From Geobacter sp. UBA698 (GTDB taxonomy: Bacteria > Desulfobacterota > Desulfuromonadia > Geobacterales > Pseudopelobacteraceae): a stretch of 31,476 bases of DNA. Where the stretch lies: positions 41,960 through 73,435 of the forward strand of contig DBMM01000048.1 in NCBI GenBank assembly GCA_002298925.1, given 5' to 3'. Below the pieces are notes generated by a model that was not told the origin of the DNA, ran no database searches, and was given only the letters and a program-made list of their open reading frames with translations. Both the position numbers and the translations under genes were made by a program. Shown one piece after another: positions 14,910 to 23,682 of the stretch (within the stretch, counting starts at the first letter, position 1; the number at the start of each line of letters is the position of its first letter).

Positions 14910-17900
14910 ATGATACGATGGATCATTGGCTCTAGCTTGAAGCTGCGGATCGTGGTGGCTGCACTCGCTGTGTTGCTGATGGTTTTTGGCCTCATGCAGC
15001 TTGAGGAGATACCGGTGGATGCCTTGCCCGAGTTCTCACGGCCGCATGTGGAGGTTCAAACCGAGGCCTTGGGTCTGTCCGCCGAGGAAATGGAAGCGTT
15101 GATCACGACTCCCATGGAGGCAGATCTGCTCAACGGAGTGTCGTGGGTGAAGGAGATCCGCTCCGAATCGATTTCCGGCCTGTCGTCCATCGTTCTCATC
15201 TTCGAGAAAGACACCGACATCATGCGTGCCCGTCAAATGGTGCAGGAGCGGCTGATCGGAGTGCATGCGCTGCCAAACGTGTCAACACCACCCACCATGA
15301 TCAATCCCCTATCCTCCGTTAGCCGCTGCATGGTGATCGGGCTGACCTCGAAAAAAATGTCCCTGATTGATATGTCGGTGCTCGCCCGTTGGACGATCAA
15401 GCCCCGCTTGATGGGCGTACACGGCGTGGCAAATGTGTCCATATGGGGCCAGCGCCAGCGGCAGTTGCAGGTGCAGGTCGATCCGAAAAGATTGCAGGAT
15501 GAAGGCGTTTCGCTGATGCAAGTCATCAAAACCACGGGCAACGCACTGTGGGTATCCCCCTTGAGCTTTCTGGAAGCATCGACACCCGGCACCGGAGGGT
15601 GGATCGATACACCCAATCAAAGGCTCGGGATTCGACACGTCCAGCCCATTACAACGGCGGAGGACCTGGCCCAGGTAACCATTGAGGGCGCACCATCGAA
15701 GGACCTGCATGACGTGGCCACCGTCGTGGAAGACCATCAACCGCTCATCGGGGATGCCATCGTTGACGACGCTCCTGCGCTGATGTTGGTCGTTGAGAAA
15801 TTTCCCTGGGCCAATACGCTGGAAGTGACGCAGGATGTGGAAGAGACGCTGGCGACCTTACGGCCCGGTTTATCCGGTTTGGAGATGAACTCCTCCCTCT
15901 TTCGACCTGCGACCTTCATTGAATTGGCGGTCAGAAATCTCTCGATAGCTTTGCTGATCGGAGCCGCTTTAATAATTGTGGCTCTTTTTGCCTTTCTTTT
16001 CAACTGGCGTACCGCGCTGATCAGCACAGTGGCAATCCTGGTGTCTGTGATCGCAGCCGTGGCAGTGCTCTACGCATGCTGGGCCAAAGTCAATATGCTG
16101 GTTATCGCCGGATTGATGATAGCCCTCGTCGCCATCATCGACGATACGATCATTGACACAGAAAATGTCATGCGGCGTCTCCGCCAGGCCCGAGAAAAGA
16201 ACAACGGCAAATCAACTGCAGCCATTATTTTAGAGGCTGCGGTCGAGATGCGCCGCCCCATCATCTACTCGGCGCTGATCGCTGTATTGGCGGTGATGCC
16301 GCTTTTATTCCTGGCAGGCGTGTCCGGAGCATTCTGGAAGCCCATCGCCATCTCCTACATGCTGGCTTTGCTCGCCTCCATGGTGGTTGCAATGACCGTC
16401 ACGCCGGCGCTGAGTCTTCTGTTCTTGCGCAATGGCTCGCTCCAGGGGGGGGATTCACCGCTGATCGGGAAGCTGCACCGTATCCACGACGCCCTTTTTG
16501 GGTGGGCCGGCCGTACTCCGCGCCTGGCATTCGTCGCTGTTTGTGCACTCCTCGTTGCCGGCCTTATGTCGGTACCATTCCTCCGTCAGGGGCCACTGCT
16601 GCCGGATTTCAGGGAAACGGACCTCCTGGTTCACTGGGAAGGGGGTTCCGGCGCCTCTCTTCCGGCAATGAACCGGATCACGACTCTGGCCAGCCGCGAG
16701 TTGCGCGCCATTCCAGGCGTCCGCAATGTCAGTGCCCATGAGGGGCGAGCCATCATGTCGGATAAGCGCACCAGCATCAACTCCGGTGAACTTTGGGTCA
16801 GCATCGATCCTGCTGCCGACTATGACGCGACTGTGTCCGCAGTTAAAGAAGTGGTGTCAGGCTACCCCGGTCTGTCTACTGAAGTACTGACCTATCTGAA
16901 AGCGAAAGTCAGAGAGGAGCTGACGGGGACAGGCGAATCCTTGGTTGCGCGCGTTTACGGCGAGGAGTTGAGTGTGATCCGCACAAAGGCGGAAGAACTC
17001 CAGAAGGTTCTGGCGGGGATCAATGGAATCTTTGATGCAAAAGTGCAGTATCCGAAAGAAGAGCCAACTCTAGAAATCGAAGTTGACCTTGAGAAGGCCA
17101 AACGGTATGGCCTCAAACCCGGCGATGTGCGACGCGCGGCGACCACCTTGGCGTCAGGCCTTTTGGTCGGCAGTCTTTTCGAGGAGCAGAAGGTATTCGA
17201 TGTCGTGGTACAGGGCACGCCCGAAACCAGCCACAGTCTGAGCAGTATTAAAGGTCTCCTGATTGACACGCCCACCGGGGGGCACGTGCGTTTGCAGGAT
17301 GTGGCCGACGTGCGCATTGCACCGGCGGTCACCGTCATCAATCGAGATGCCGTTGCGCGCTACATGGACGTAACCGCCAACGCTGATGGTCGCGATCCCG
17401 CCGCTGTCGCGGCCGCAGTCAAACGCGGCATCCGGCAGGTCAACTTTCCGCTGGAGTACCGCGCTGAACTGTTAGGGGAGTATGCGGAGCGGCTCGCTGC
17501 CCGGGAGCGTGTGTTCGCTTTTGCGATTGCCGCTGCTATCGGGATTTTCCTGCTCCTGCAGGCCTTCTTCCGGAGCTGGCGCCTGGCGACAGTCGTCCTC
17601 CTGACCCTGCCAATGGCCCTGATGGGGGGTGTGCTGGCCGCGTTCCTGAGCGGCGGCCTGCTCTCACTTGGTTCGATCATCGGCTTTTTTGCCTTATTGG
17701 GAATTGCCGTGCGCAACAGTATCTCCCTGGTCAGCCGCTATCGGCATCTCGAGCGCGATGAAGACGAAACCGTAAGTACCGGCGGCCTGGTCCAGCGCGG
17801 CACCAGCGAACGGTCCGGCCCGATCCTGATGGCTGCGGTAACAACAGCTCTGGCTTTCTCCCCTTTGGCGCTTTTCGGCAATATTGCCGGGCTCGAGATT

Positions 17901-18083
17901 GTCCACTCGATGGCCATCGTTGTTCTGGGAGGCCTGGTCACGACGACATTGTTTACCTTGGCCGGCGTGCCCGCCATCTACTTGCTGTTTGGCGTTAAAT
18001 ATGAACCCGATCTTGACCTGACTGTCACAGCCGTCACAGTGGAAGAAACGCGTGAGGCTGTCCCGATAGTTCAAGAGATTTAG
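14910..18083 (+). CDS. CusA/CzcA-family RND efflux permease (first, divergent copy)
   Basis: A 1057-residue inner-membrane RND transporter, proton-driven, of the heavy-metal-efflux branch. It has the usual layout: TM1, a large periplasmic loop, TM2-6, a central cytoplasmic segment, TM7, a second periplasmic loop, TM8-12. The helix IV relay region reads ALVAIIDDTIIDTEN (405-419): Asp411 and Glu418 are kept, but the family Gly is Val407. Helix X reads GIAVRNSISLVSRY, departing from the common GIAxRNGIM form. Start at 14910 with GGGGGG upstream; the N-terminus MIRWIIGSSLKLR aligns with the second permease. It opens the cluster behind the sigma-54 promoter and micro-ORF. Substrate unknown; a metal or organic compound is possible. 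Confidence 0.92.
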   Translation: MIRWIIGSSLKLRIVVAALAVLLMVFGLMQLEEIPVDALPEFSRPHVEVQTEALGLSAEEMEALITTPMEADLLNGVSWVKEIRSESISGLSSIVLIFEKDTDIMRARQMVQERLIGVHALPNVSTPPTMINPLSSVSRCMVIGLTSKKMSLIDMSVLARWTIKPRLMGVHGVANVSIWGQRQRQLQVQVDPKRLQDEGVSLMQVIKTTGNALWVSPLSFLEASTPGTGGWIDTPNQRLGIRHVQPITTAEDLAQVTIEGAPSKDLHDVATVVEDHQPLIGDAIVDDAPALMLVVEKFPWANTLEVTQDVEETLATLRPGLSGLEMNSSLFRPATFIELAVRNLSIALLIGAALIIVALFAFLFNWRTALISTVAILVSVIAAVAVLYACWAKVNMLVIAGLMIALVAIIDDTIIDTENVMRRLRQAREKNNGKSTAAIILEAAVEMRRPIIYSALIAVLAVMPLLFLAGVSGAFWKPIAISYMLALLASMVVAMTVTPALSLLFLRNGSLQGGDSPLIGKLHRIHDALFGWAGRTPRLAFVAVCALLVAGLMSVPFLRQGPLLPDFRETDLLVHWEGGSGASLPAMNRITTLASRELRAIPGVRNVSAHEGRAIMSDKRTSINSGELWVSIDPAADYDATVSAVKEVVSGYPGLSTEVLTYLKAKVREELTGTGESLVARVYGEELSVIRTKAEELQKVLAGINGIFDAKVQYPKEEPTLEIEVDLEKAKRYGLKPGDVRRAATTLASGLLVGSLFEEQKVFDVVVQGTPETSHSLSSIKGLLIDTPTGGHVRLQDVADVRIAPAVTVINRDAVARYMDVTANADGRDPAAVAAAVKRGIRQVNFPLEYRAELLGEYAERLAARERVFAFAIAAAIGIFLLLQAFFRSWRLATVVLLTLPMALMGGVLAAFLSGGLLSLGSIIGFFALLGIAVRNSISLVSRYRHLERDEDETVSTGGLVQRGTSERSGPILMAAVTTALAFSPLALFGNIAGLEIVHSMAIVVLGGLVTTTLFTLAGVPAIYLLFGVKYEPDLDLTVTAVTVEETREAVPIVQEI

Positions 18084-18142
18084 GAAGTCGGGCTGGCAAA
18101 TGAATAAGGAGAACTACATTAGACAGGGAATAGGAGGTTGCG

Positions 18143-18592
18143 ATGCGAAAGCACATGAATTGTTTGCCGGTTGTAGCACTGGTCACTGCCGGTCTGCTTC
18201 TAGCGGCGTGCCAGAAGCCTCATGTCACGCAACACGCCGAGCCTCCGGCTGAGGTCAAAAAGATCGAGCTGTCGGAGTTGAGCCGTGTAACGTTGAGCGA
18301 GAAGGCGATGCAACGGATTGACGTAAAAACCGACCTGGTTCGAGAACAACAGGTGTCGCGCTCGGCCGCACCACGAAAGGTCGTCCCCTACTGTTCGGTG
18401 ATATACGACCCGCAAGGCCAAACGTGGGTATACACCAACCCTCAACCGCGAACCTTTGTCCGGCATAAAATCAATGTCGATTACATTGAAGGTAATTTTG
18501 CCGTTCTGAAGGACGGCCCACCTACCGACACGGTCATTGCGTCCGTGGGAGTGGCGGAATTGTACGGCACCGAGTTCAAGGTGGGACATTGA
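18143..18592 (+). CDS. Short adaptor-like lipoprotein (C-terminal domain of RND adaptors only)
   Basis: A 149-residue predicted lipoprotein, with a signal peptide ending LLLAAC (lipid-modified Cys23). Its C-terminal half (SVIYDPQGQTWVYTNPQPRTFVRHKINVDYIEGNFAVLKDGPP without gaps, then VASVGVAELYGTEF-like) resembles the membrane-proximal end of RND membrane-fusion proteins. The alpha-hairpin, lipoyl and most of the beta-barrel domains of a normal adaptor of about 400 residues are missing. There is no sign of frameshift or decay: a clean GGAGG site five bases before the ATG and an intact stop. It lies between two RND permease genes, 59 bases after the first and 74 before the second, so it probably works with them. 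Confidence 0.8.
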   Translation: MRKHMNCLPVVALVTAGLLLAACQKPHVTQHAEPPAEVKKIELSELSRVTLSEKAMQRIDVKTDLVREQQVSRSAAPRKVVPYCSVIYDPQGQTWVYTNPQPRTFVRHKINVDYIEGNFAVLKDGPPTDTVIASVGVAELYGTEFKVGH

Positions 18593-18666
18593 CCAGGTGA
18601 GGATCTAAGGGGCTATCAGGAAATACTTCTTTTTCGTGACAACCCCTACAGGGAGGTTCCACTGCC

Positions 18667-21600
18667 ATGATGCGATGGATCGTTTCATCGAGCCTGAAGT
18701 TTCGTTTCCTGGTGATCGCCATTGCCGCGGGATTGATGTACTTCGGCATAGGGCAACTTCGCAATATGCCGGTGGATGTCTTTCCCGAATTCGCGCCGCC
18801 GCTGGTGGAGGTGCAGACCATTAGCATCGGGCTTTCCGCGGTTGAGGTAGAAGCCCTGGTCACGATTCCGCTGGAAGAAGCGTTGAACGGCTTGCCGGGG
18901 CTTGAGGTCATGCGCTCCAAATCGGTGGAGCAGTTGTCGTCGATCAAAATGATCTTCGAACCCGGGACCGACCTGCTGCAGGCAAGGCAGTCGGTGCAAG
19001 AACGCGTGGCACTGGCGACGCCAGGGTTGCCAACCTGGGCAGCTCCGCCGGTTATGTTGCAACCTCTGTCAGCCACCAGCCGGTGCATGAAGATCGGGAT
19101 TTCCTCGAAAACCCGGTCCGTGATGGACCTGTCGATGATCACGTATTGGACGATCACCCAGCGTCTGTTGCGGGTTCCCGGTGTGGCCAATGTGGCGATA
19201 TGGGGTGAGCGGCTGCAGATGCTGCATGTGAATGTTGTACCGGATCTGCTGAAAAAACAGGGCGTTACGCTGGAGGAGGTCAAGGAGGCTACGGCGGACG
19301 CCTTGGATGTGGGGATGTTGCGGTTTTCATCAGGCCACATTATCGGCACCGGCGGTTGGGTCGATACCCCCAATCAAAGACTTCCCATTCGGCACGTCCT
19401 GCCCATTGTCTACAAGTCGGACGAAGTCAAGCCGGATGCCCTGGCCAATATTCCCGTTGCGGTACGAGACGGCAAGTCGGTGCTTATGCGTGACGTGGCC
19501 GAGGTGGTGGTCGATCATCAACCGATGGTTGGGGACGCGATCATTAACGATGGTAACGGCCTGCTGCTCATCGTTGAGAAATTCCCCTGGGGCAATACGC
19601 TGCAAGTGACCAAAGGGGTCGAAGCAGCACTCGATGCATTGCGGCCCGGCCTTCCCGACGTAACCATTGACTCCGAAATCTTTCGGCCGGCGACCTTCAT
19701 CGAGATGTCGCTCAACAATCTCACCCATGCGATGCTCATCGGTTGTGTTCTTGTCGTTCTCATTCTTATCGCCTTTCTTTTCGAGTGGCGCACCGCGCTG
19801 ATCAGCCTCGTGGCAATCCCCTTATCCCTGGTGGCAGCAGGCTACGTGCTCTACCTGCGGGGGACTACCATCAATACGATGGTGTTGGCTGGGCTGGTGA
19901 TCGCCATCGGGGTCGTCGTCGATGACGCGATCATCGATATCGAAAACATCATGCGACGCCTGCGCCAGCATCGCAAGGAGGGGAGTACCAAGTCGACGGC
20001 GAGAGTTATTCTTGAAGCCTCGCTCGAGGTGCGCGGCGCCATCATCTACGCGACGCTGATCGATGCGATGGCTTTGTTGCCGGTTTTCTTCATGCGGGGC
20101 CTGTCCGGAGCATTTTTTAAGCCACTTGCCCTCTCCTATGCGCTGGCGGTGCTGGCCTCCCTGCTGGTCGCGCTTACCGTCACGCCGGCCCTGGCCTATA
20201 TTCTCCTGGGCAATACGCCGCTCGGACAGCGCGGTTCACCGCTCGTTCCGTGGCTTCAACGTAGCTACGAGGCGGTGCTTGCGCGGATCATCCGCACACC
20301 GCGCCCGGCATTTATTACCGTCGGTGTCATCGTGTTGATCGGCCTCGCCGTGTGGCCACGACTCGGACAGTCCCTGCTTCCCTCGTTCAAGGAGAGGGAT
20401 TTCCTGATGCACTGGTTGACCAAGCCCGGTACCTCCTGGCCGGAGATGAACCGGATTACTATTCAGGGGAGCAAGGAACTGCGATCCATTCCGGGCGTAC
20501 GTAACTTCGGCGCCCACATCGGGCAAGCCCTGATCATGGATGAAGTGGTCGGTGTCTATTTTGGCGAGAACTGGATCAGCATCGATCCCAAGGTCGACTA
20601 TGACCAGACCCTGGCCAGAATCCAGGCGACGGTCGAAGGCTACCCGGGTATTTACCGCGATGTGCAGACCTATCTGAAAGAGAGAATCCGGGAGGTGCTG
20701 ACCGGATCATCCGAAGCCATTGTGGTGCGCATCTATGGCAACGACCTGGACGTCCTCCGCAGCAGTGCCAATAAGGTCAAGGATGCCCTCACCGGCATCG
20801 ATGGCATCATTGATTTGCATGTGGAGTTCCATGAGAAGATACCCCAGATTGAGGTCAAGGTCGACCTTGCCAAGGCGAAGCTCCATGGACTCAAGCCGGG
20901 CGACGTCCGCCGCGCCGCAACCACCCTGGTGGCTGGCGAAGAAGTCGGTGACATCCACATCGGCAAGCGGACCTACGATGTGAATGTCTGGAGCATACCG
21001 GCAGCGCGCAATAGTCTGACCGACATTCGCGAGCTTTTGATCGACACGCCGGGTGCCGGTCAGGTGCAGTTGCAGGACGTGGCTGACGTTCGCGTCGTCC
21101 CAACGCCGAATGTCGTACAACATGAGAACCTCAAGCGTCGTCTCGACGTTCGCGCCAACGTTCGGGGACGAGATCTCGGCTCTGTAGTGGCCGACCTCGA
21201 AGCTCGCCTCCAGAAAGTCAAGTTCCCCCTCGGGTACTACCCGCATGTGGTCGGAGAGTACAAGGAGCGGCAGGCTGCCCAAAAGAGAATGCTCATTTTT
21301 TCGACGGTCGCATTGATGGGAATTTTCCTCTTCCTGCTGACTTCCTTCAAGAGCGGACGCCTGGCGACCCTATCCTTTCTGACCTTGCCCTCGGCCCTGG
21401 TGGGGGGAGTGCTGGCGGCGTACGCAGGCGGCGGCATCATCTCGCTCGGTTCCCTCGTGGGCTTTCTCACGGTGCTGGGGATTGCGGCCCGCAACGGCAT
21501 TATGATGATCAATCACTTTCAGCATCTCGAACAGTATGAAGGCGAACCCTTTGGTCCGCAGCTTGTCCTGCGCGGGGCACGGGAACGGCTTTCGCCGATC

Positions 21601-21804
21601 CTGATGACTACCTTGGCGACAGCACTGGCCCTCGTGCCGTTGGTGATTGCCGGCAGCATTCCGGGTAACGAAATAGAACATCCGATGGCCATCGTCATTC
21701 TGGGCGGCCTGGTCACTTCGACGTTACTCAACCTGTTCGTTGTGCCCAGCCTGTACTTGCGTTTTGCGCAGCGAAAAGCTGACACCGCCGTGCAAAATAC
21801 ATAA
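18667..21804 (+). CDS. CusA/CzcA-family RND efflux permease (second copy)
   Basis: A 1045-residue paralogue of the first permease; similarity runs end to end (for example RPATFIE, FLFEWRTALIS, LKPGDVRRAATTL). The helix IV motif AIGVVVDDAIIDIEN (413-427) has Asp419 and Glu426 and the family Gly415. Like CusA it lacks the extra Asp of CzcA at the first position. Helix X, GIAARNGIMMINHF, is close to the family norm, so this copy looks like a fully functional proton-driven pump. GGGAGG lies about 11 bases before the tandem ATGs at 18667/18670. It lies 74 bases after the short adaptor-like lipoprotein and 32 before a lipoprotein gene. No full adaptor or TolC-type channel is seen nearby. Confidence 0.93.
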   Translation: MMRWIVSSSLKFRFLVIAIAAGLMYFGIGQLRNMPVDVFPEFAPPLVEVQTISIGLSAVEVEALVTIPLEEALNGLPGLEVMRSKSVEQLSSIKMIFEPGTDLLQARQSVQERVALATPGLPTWAAPPVMLQPLSATSRCMKIGISSKTRSVMDLSMITYWTITQRLLRVPGVANVAIWGERLQMLHVNVVPDLLKKQGVTLEEVKEATADALDVGMLRFSSGHIIGTGGWVDTPNQRLPIRHVLPIVYKSDEVKPDALANIPVAVRDGKSVLMRDVAEVVVDHQPMVGDAIINDGNGLLLIVEKFPWGNTLQVTKGVEAALDALRPGLPDVTIDSEIFRPATFIEMSLNNLTHAMLIGCVLVVLILIAFLFEWRTALISLVAIPLSLVAAGYVLYLRGTTINTMVLAGLVIAIGVVVDDAIIDIENIMRRLRQHRKEGSTKSTARVILEASLEVRGAIIYATLIDAMALLPVFFMRGLSGAFFKPLALSYALAVLASLLVALTVTPALAYILLGNTPLGQRGSPLVPWLQRSYEAVLARIIRTPRPAFITVGVIVLIGLAVWPRLGQSLLPSFKERDFLMHWLTKPGTSWPEMNRITIQGSKELRSIPGVRNFGAHIGQALIMDEVVGVYFGENWISIDPKVDYDQTLARIQATVEGYPGIYRDVQTYLKERIREVLTGSSEAIVVRIYGNDLDVLRSSANKVKDALTGIDGIIDLHVEFHEKIPQIEVKVDLAKAKLHGLKPGDVRRAATTLVAGEEVGDIHIGKRTYDVNVWSIPAARNSLTDIRELLIDTPGAGQVQLQDVADVRVVPTPNVVQHENLKRRLDVRANVRGRDLGSVVADLEARLQKVKFPLGYYPHVVGEYKERQAAQKRMLIFSTVALMGIFLFLLTSFKSGRLATLSFLTLPSALVGGVLAAYAGGGIISLGSLVGFLTVLGIAARNGIMMINHFQHLEQYEGEPFGPQLVLRGARERLSPILMTTLATALALVPLVIAGSIPGNEIEHPMAIVILGGLVTSTLLNLFVVPSLYLRFAQRKADTAVQNT

Positions 21805-21836
21805 ACAGCGCTAAACTGAAGTGGGGGTAAGACACC

Positions 21837-22772
21837 ATGAAATCCGAACGCTGCAGCACGTCGCTTCTTTGGGCGCTACTTGTAGCCTGCACCTGCCTCG
21901 GGCCGTTTGGCGGCTGCACCAAGGCGCAGGAGAGCACGACCTCAACCAAGGCCGAAACCAGGAGCGACCGTCAGCCTTCCGAGAAGAAATCAGAGGAGTT
22001 CAACCCCAAAAACTTCTCCGATTCTTCCAGGATAGACAACCAATGGATGCCCATGAAGCCGGGAACTCGCTTGGTTTATGAGGGAACCACCTTCGAGGAT
22101 GACGGCACGCAGGTCCCACATCGCGTGGTGATGAACGTCACCGATTTAACCAAGGTGATCGGTGGCATCCGCTCGGTGGTTTCATGGGATCTGGACTACA
22201 GCGATGGCGAATTGGCGGAGGCGGAGCTGGCCTTCTTTGCCCAGGACAACGACGGCAACGTTTGGCGCATGGGTGAGTACCCGGAGGAATACGAAGGAGG
22301 AAAGCTCGTTGCGGTCCGAACCTGGATCCATGGTTTTGAGGATGCGCGAGCGGGGATTATGATGAAGGCCAAGCCGCAGGTTGGGACTCCCGGTTATTCT
22401 CAGGGGTGGGGTCCCGCGGTCAATTGGACGGACCGCGGAAAGGTGGATCGGATGGGCGCGGAGACCAGTGTCCCCGTGGGCCATTACAAAGATGTTCTGG
22501 TGATAGCCGAAACCAGCCAGTCGGAACCGGATGCCGAACAGCTCAAGTACTATGCTCGCGGCGTGGGGACCGTTCGGGTGGGCTGGAGAGGCGCGGGAGA
22601 AAAGACAAAAGAGACCCTGGAGTTGGTCAAGATTGAGCAGCTCGGCCCGAAGGCCCTGGCCGAAGTTCGCGCGAAGGCACTGGAACTGGAGAAGAGCGCC
22701 TACAAAAACAGTAGGAACGTCTACCTTCACACACCACCGGCGGAGCCTATGCTCGGCGTTAAAGGTCAATAG
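21837..22772 (+). CDS. Predicted lipoprotein, family shared with the gene at 22941
   Basis: Predicted 311 residues. The N-terminus has a hydrophobic stretch with two possible lipoboxes (LVAC, Cys18; FGGC, Cys27), then a Lys/Ser/Glu-rich linker to about residue 60. The folded part begins IDNQWMPMKPGTRLVYEGTT and contains AQDNDGNVWRMGEYPEEYEGGKL, ARAGIMMKAKPQVG, PVGHYKDVLVIAET and LKYYARGVGTVRVG. These form a recurring pattern in bacterial secreted proteins that I know only as uncharacterised. The protein at 22941-23654 follows the same pattern in the same order. A GGGGG stretch precedes the ATG; the gap to the upstream RND gene is 32 bases, indicating co-transcription. Function unknown; probably periplasmic face of a membrane. 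Confidence 0.8.
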   Translation: MKSERCSTSLLWALLVACTCLGPFGGCTKAQESTTSTKAETRSDRQPSEKKSEEFNPKNFSDSSRIDNQWMPMKPGTRLVYEGTTFEDDGTQVPHRVVMNVTDLTKVIGGIRSVVSWDLDYSDGELAEAELAFFAQDNDGNVWRMGEYPEEYEGGKLVAVRTWIHGFEDARAGIMMKAKPQVGTPGYSQGWGPAVNWTDRGKVDRMGAETSVPVGHYKDVLVIAETSQSEPDAEQLKYYARGVGTVRVGWRGAGEKTKETLELVKIEQLGPKALAEVRAKALELEKSAYKNSRNVYLHTPPAEPMLGVKGQ

Positions 22773-22833
22773 ACGTCAGTGCTATTATTTTGGTGAAGAG
22801 GGGGAACAAGGACTGTGGAACATCTAAAACCAA

Positions 22834-22892
22834 CCCCCCTTGTCAGGGGGGAAGCCTTGAAGTCTCCCCTGATAAGGGGAGATTTAGAGGGG
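22834..22892. repeat. Intergenic palindromic repeat element
   Basis: Two adjacent inverted repeats: CCCCCC (22834-22839) with GGGGGG (22846-22851), and TCTCCCCT (22863-22870) with AGGGGAGA (22875-22882) around GATA, then TTTAGAGGGG. Read as protein it gives the PLIRGDLEGF-like string often seen where such C/G palindromic repeats disperse in bacterial genomes. It lies in the 168-base gap before the next gene. Confidence 0.6.
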
Positions 22893-22940
22893 TTTGCTGC
22901 GAAAGAATATGAGTTACAAGGTACAGGGAGGATTTGTACC

Positions 22941-23654
22941 ATGATTAAAAAAATGCGTCTCGTCCTGACCATCACAGCTTTATTGATTCTGCTCTCTTGT
23001 GTTGGCAGCAATCATGTTTTGGCCGAAGAGTGGCAGGAAGATTTCAATATTGCCGGTCGAAAATTGACACACAGCGGGGAGTCCAAATACTTTATCCTTT
23101 TGCCCGGGTTTCAGACCGTATTGGAATCCCGAAAAGAAAAGATAACGATTACTGTGCTTAATGAAACAAGGGAGATAAACGGAATTATCACTCGAGTCGT
23201 TGAAGAAAAGGAACTACAAAAGGGAAAGTTACATGAAATTTCGAGAAACTACCTTGCCATGGATCCGGAAACCGGGGATGTGTTTTATTTTGGTGAAGAT
23301 GTGGATATCTATGAGAAAGGAAAAATAGTGAGTCATTCCGGAACGTGGAAGGCATATGTACATGGAAATAAACCGGGTCTGATCATTCCTGGAAATCCTG
23401 TAGTCGGCATGAAGTATTATCAGGAACTGGCGCCGGGCATAGCCATGGATCGCGCCGAAGTCGTCGGCATTTCGGAAACGGTGAAAACTCCGGCCGGAGA
23501 ATTCAGGAATTGTTTAAAGGTGCGCGAGTCTTCAAAAAATGAAAGCGCGGTGTTTGAGTACAAAACGTATGCACCCGGCATAGGATTGCTGCAGAAGCAA
23601 GATATGAAGTTGATTCGCCATGGGTACCTTAAGGAAAACAGTGCTTCCAGGTGA
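22941..23654 (+). CDS. Secreted protein, paralogue of the upstream lipoprotein
   Basis: Predicted 237 residues with an N-terminal signal (MIKKMRLVLTITALLILLSC...HVLAEEW; cleavage after VLA more likely than lipidation at LLSC). The mature part follows the pattern of the gene at 21837: VLNETREINGI, MDPETGDVFYFGEDVDIYEKGKIV, KPGLIIPGNPVVGMKYYQEL, TPAGEFRNCLKV, TYAPGIGLLQKQ. No function is known to me. GGGAGG precedes the chosen ATG at 22941; the longer reading from 22815 only translates the repeat element. Codon use is clearly more AT-rich than in the neighbouring genes, suggesting separate acquisition. Confidence 0.8.
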   Translation: MIKKMRLVLTITALLILLSCVGSNHVLAEEWQEDFNIAGRKLTHSGESKYFILLPGFQTVLESRKEKITITVLNETREINGIITRVVEEKELQKGKLHEISRNYLAMDPETGDVFYFGEDVDIYEKGKIVSHSGTWKAYVHGNKPGLIIPGNPVVGMKYYQELAPGIAMDRAEVVGISETVKTPAGEFRNCLKVRESSKNESAVFEYKTYAPGIGLLQKQDMKLIRHGYLKENSASR

Positions 23655-23682
23655 CATATATAAACAGAGGAGACAAGATATC

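Noticed and set aside
14811..14910. Selenocysteine readthrough joining the micro-ORF to the RND gene at the in-frame TGA
   Set aside because: The RND N-terminus aligns with its paralogue from 14910, which has its own ribosome site, and no selenocysteine-insertion hairpin is evident after the TGA.
18143..18592. Frameshifted or decayed full-length RND adaptor
   Set aside because: The gene has an intact signal peptide, good ribosome site and stop, and neither flank encodes missing adaptor domains in another frame.
22834..22892. CRISPR array or insertion-sequence end
   Set aside because: Only two palindromes without regular spacers, and no transposase or target-site duplication nearby.
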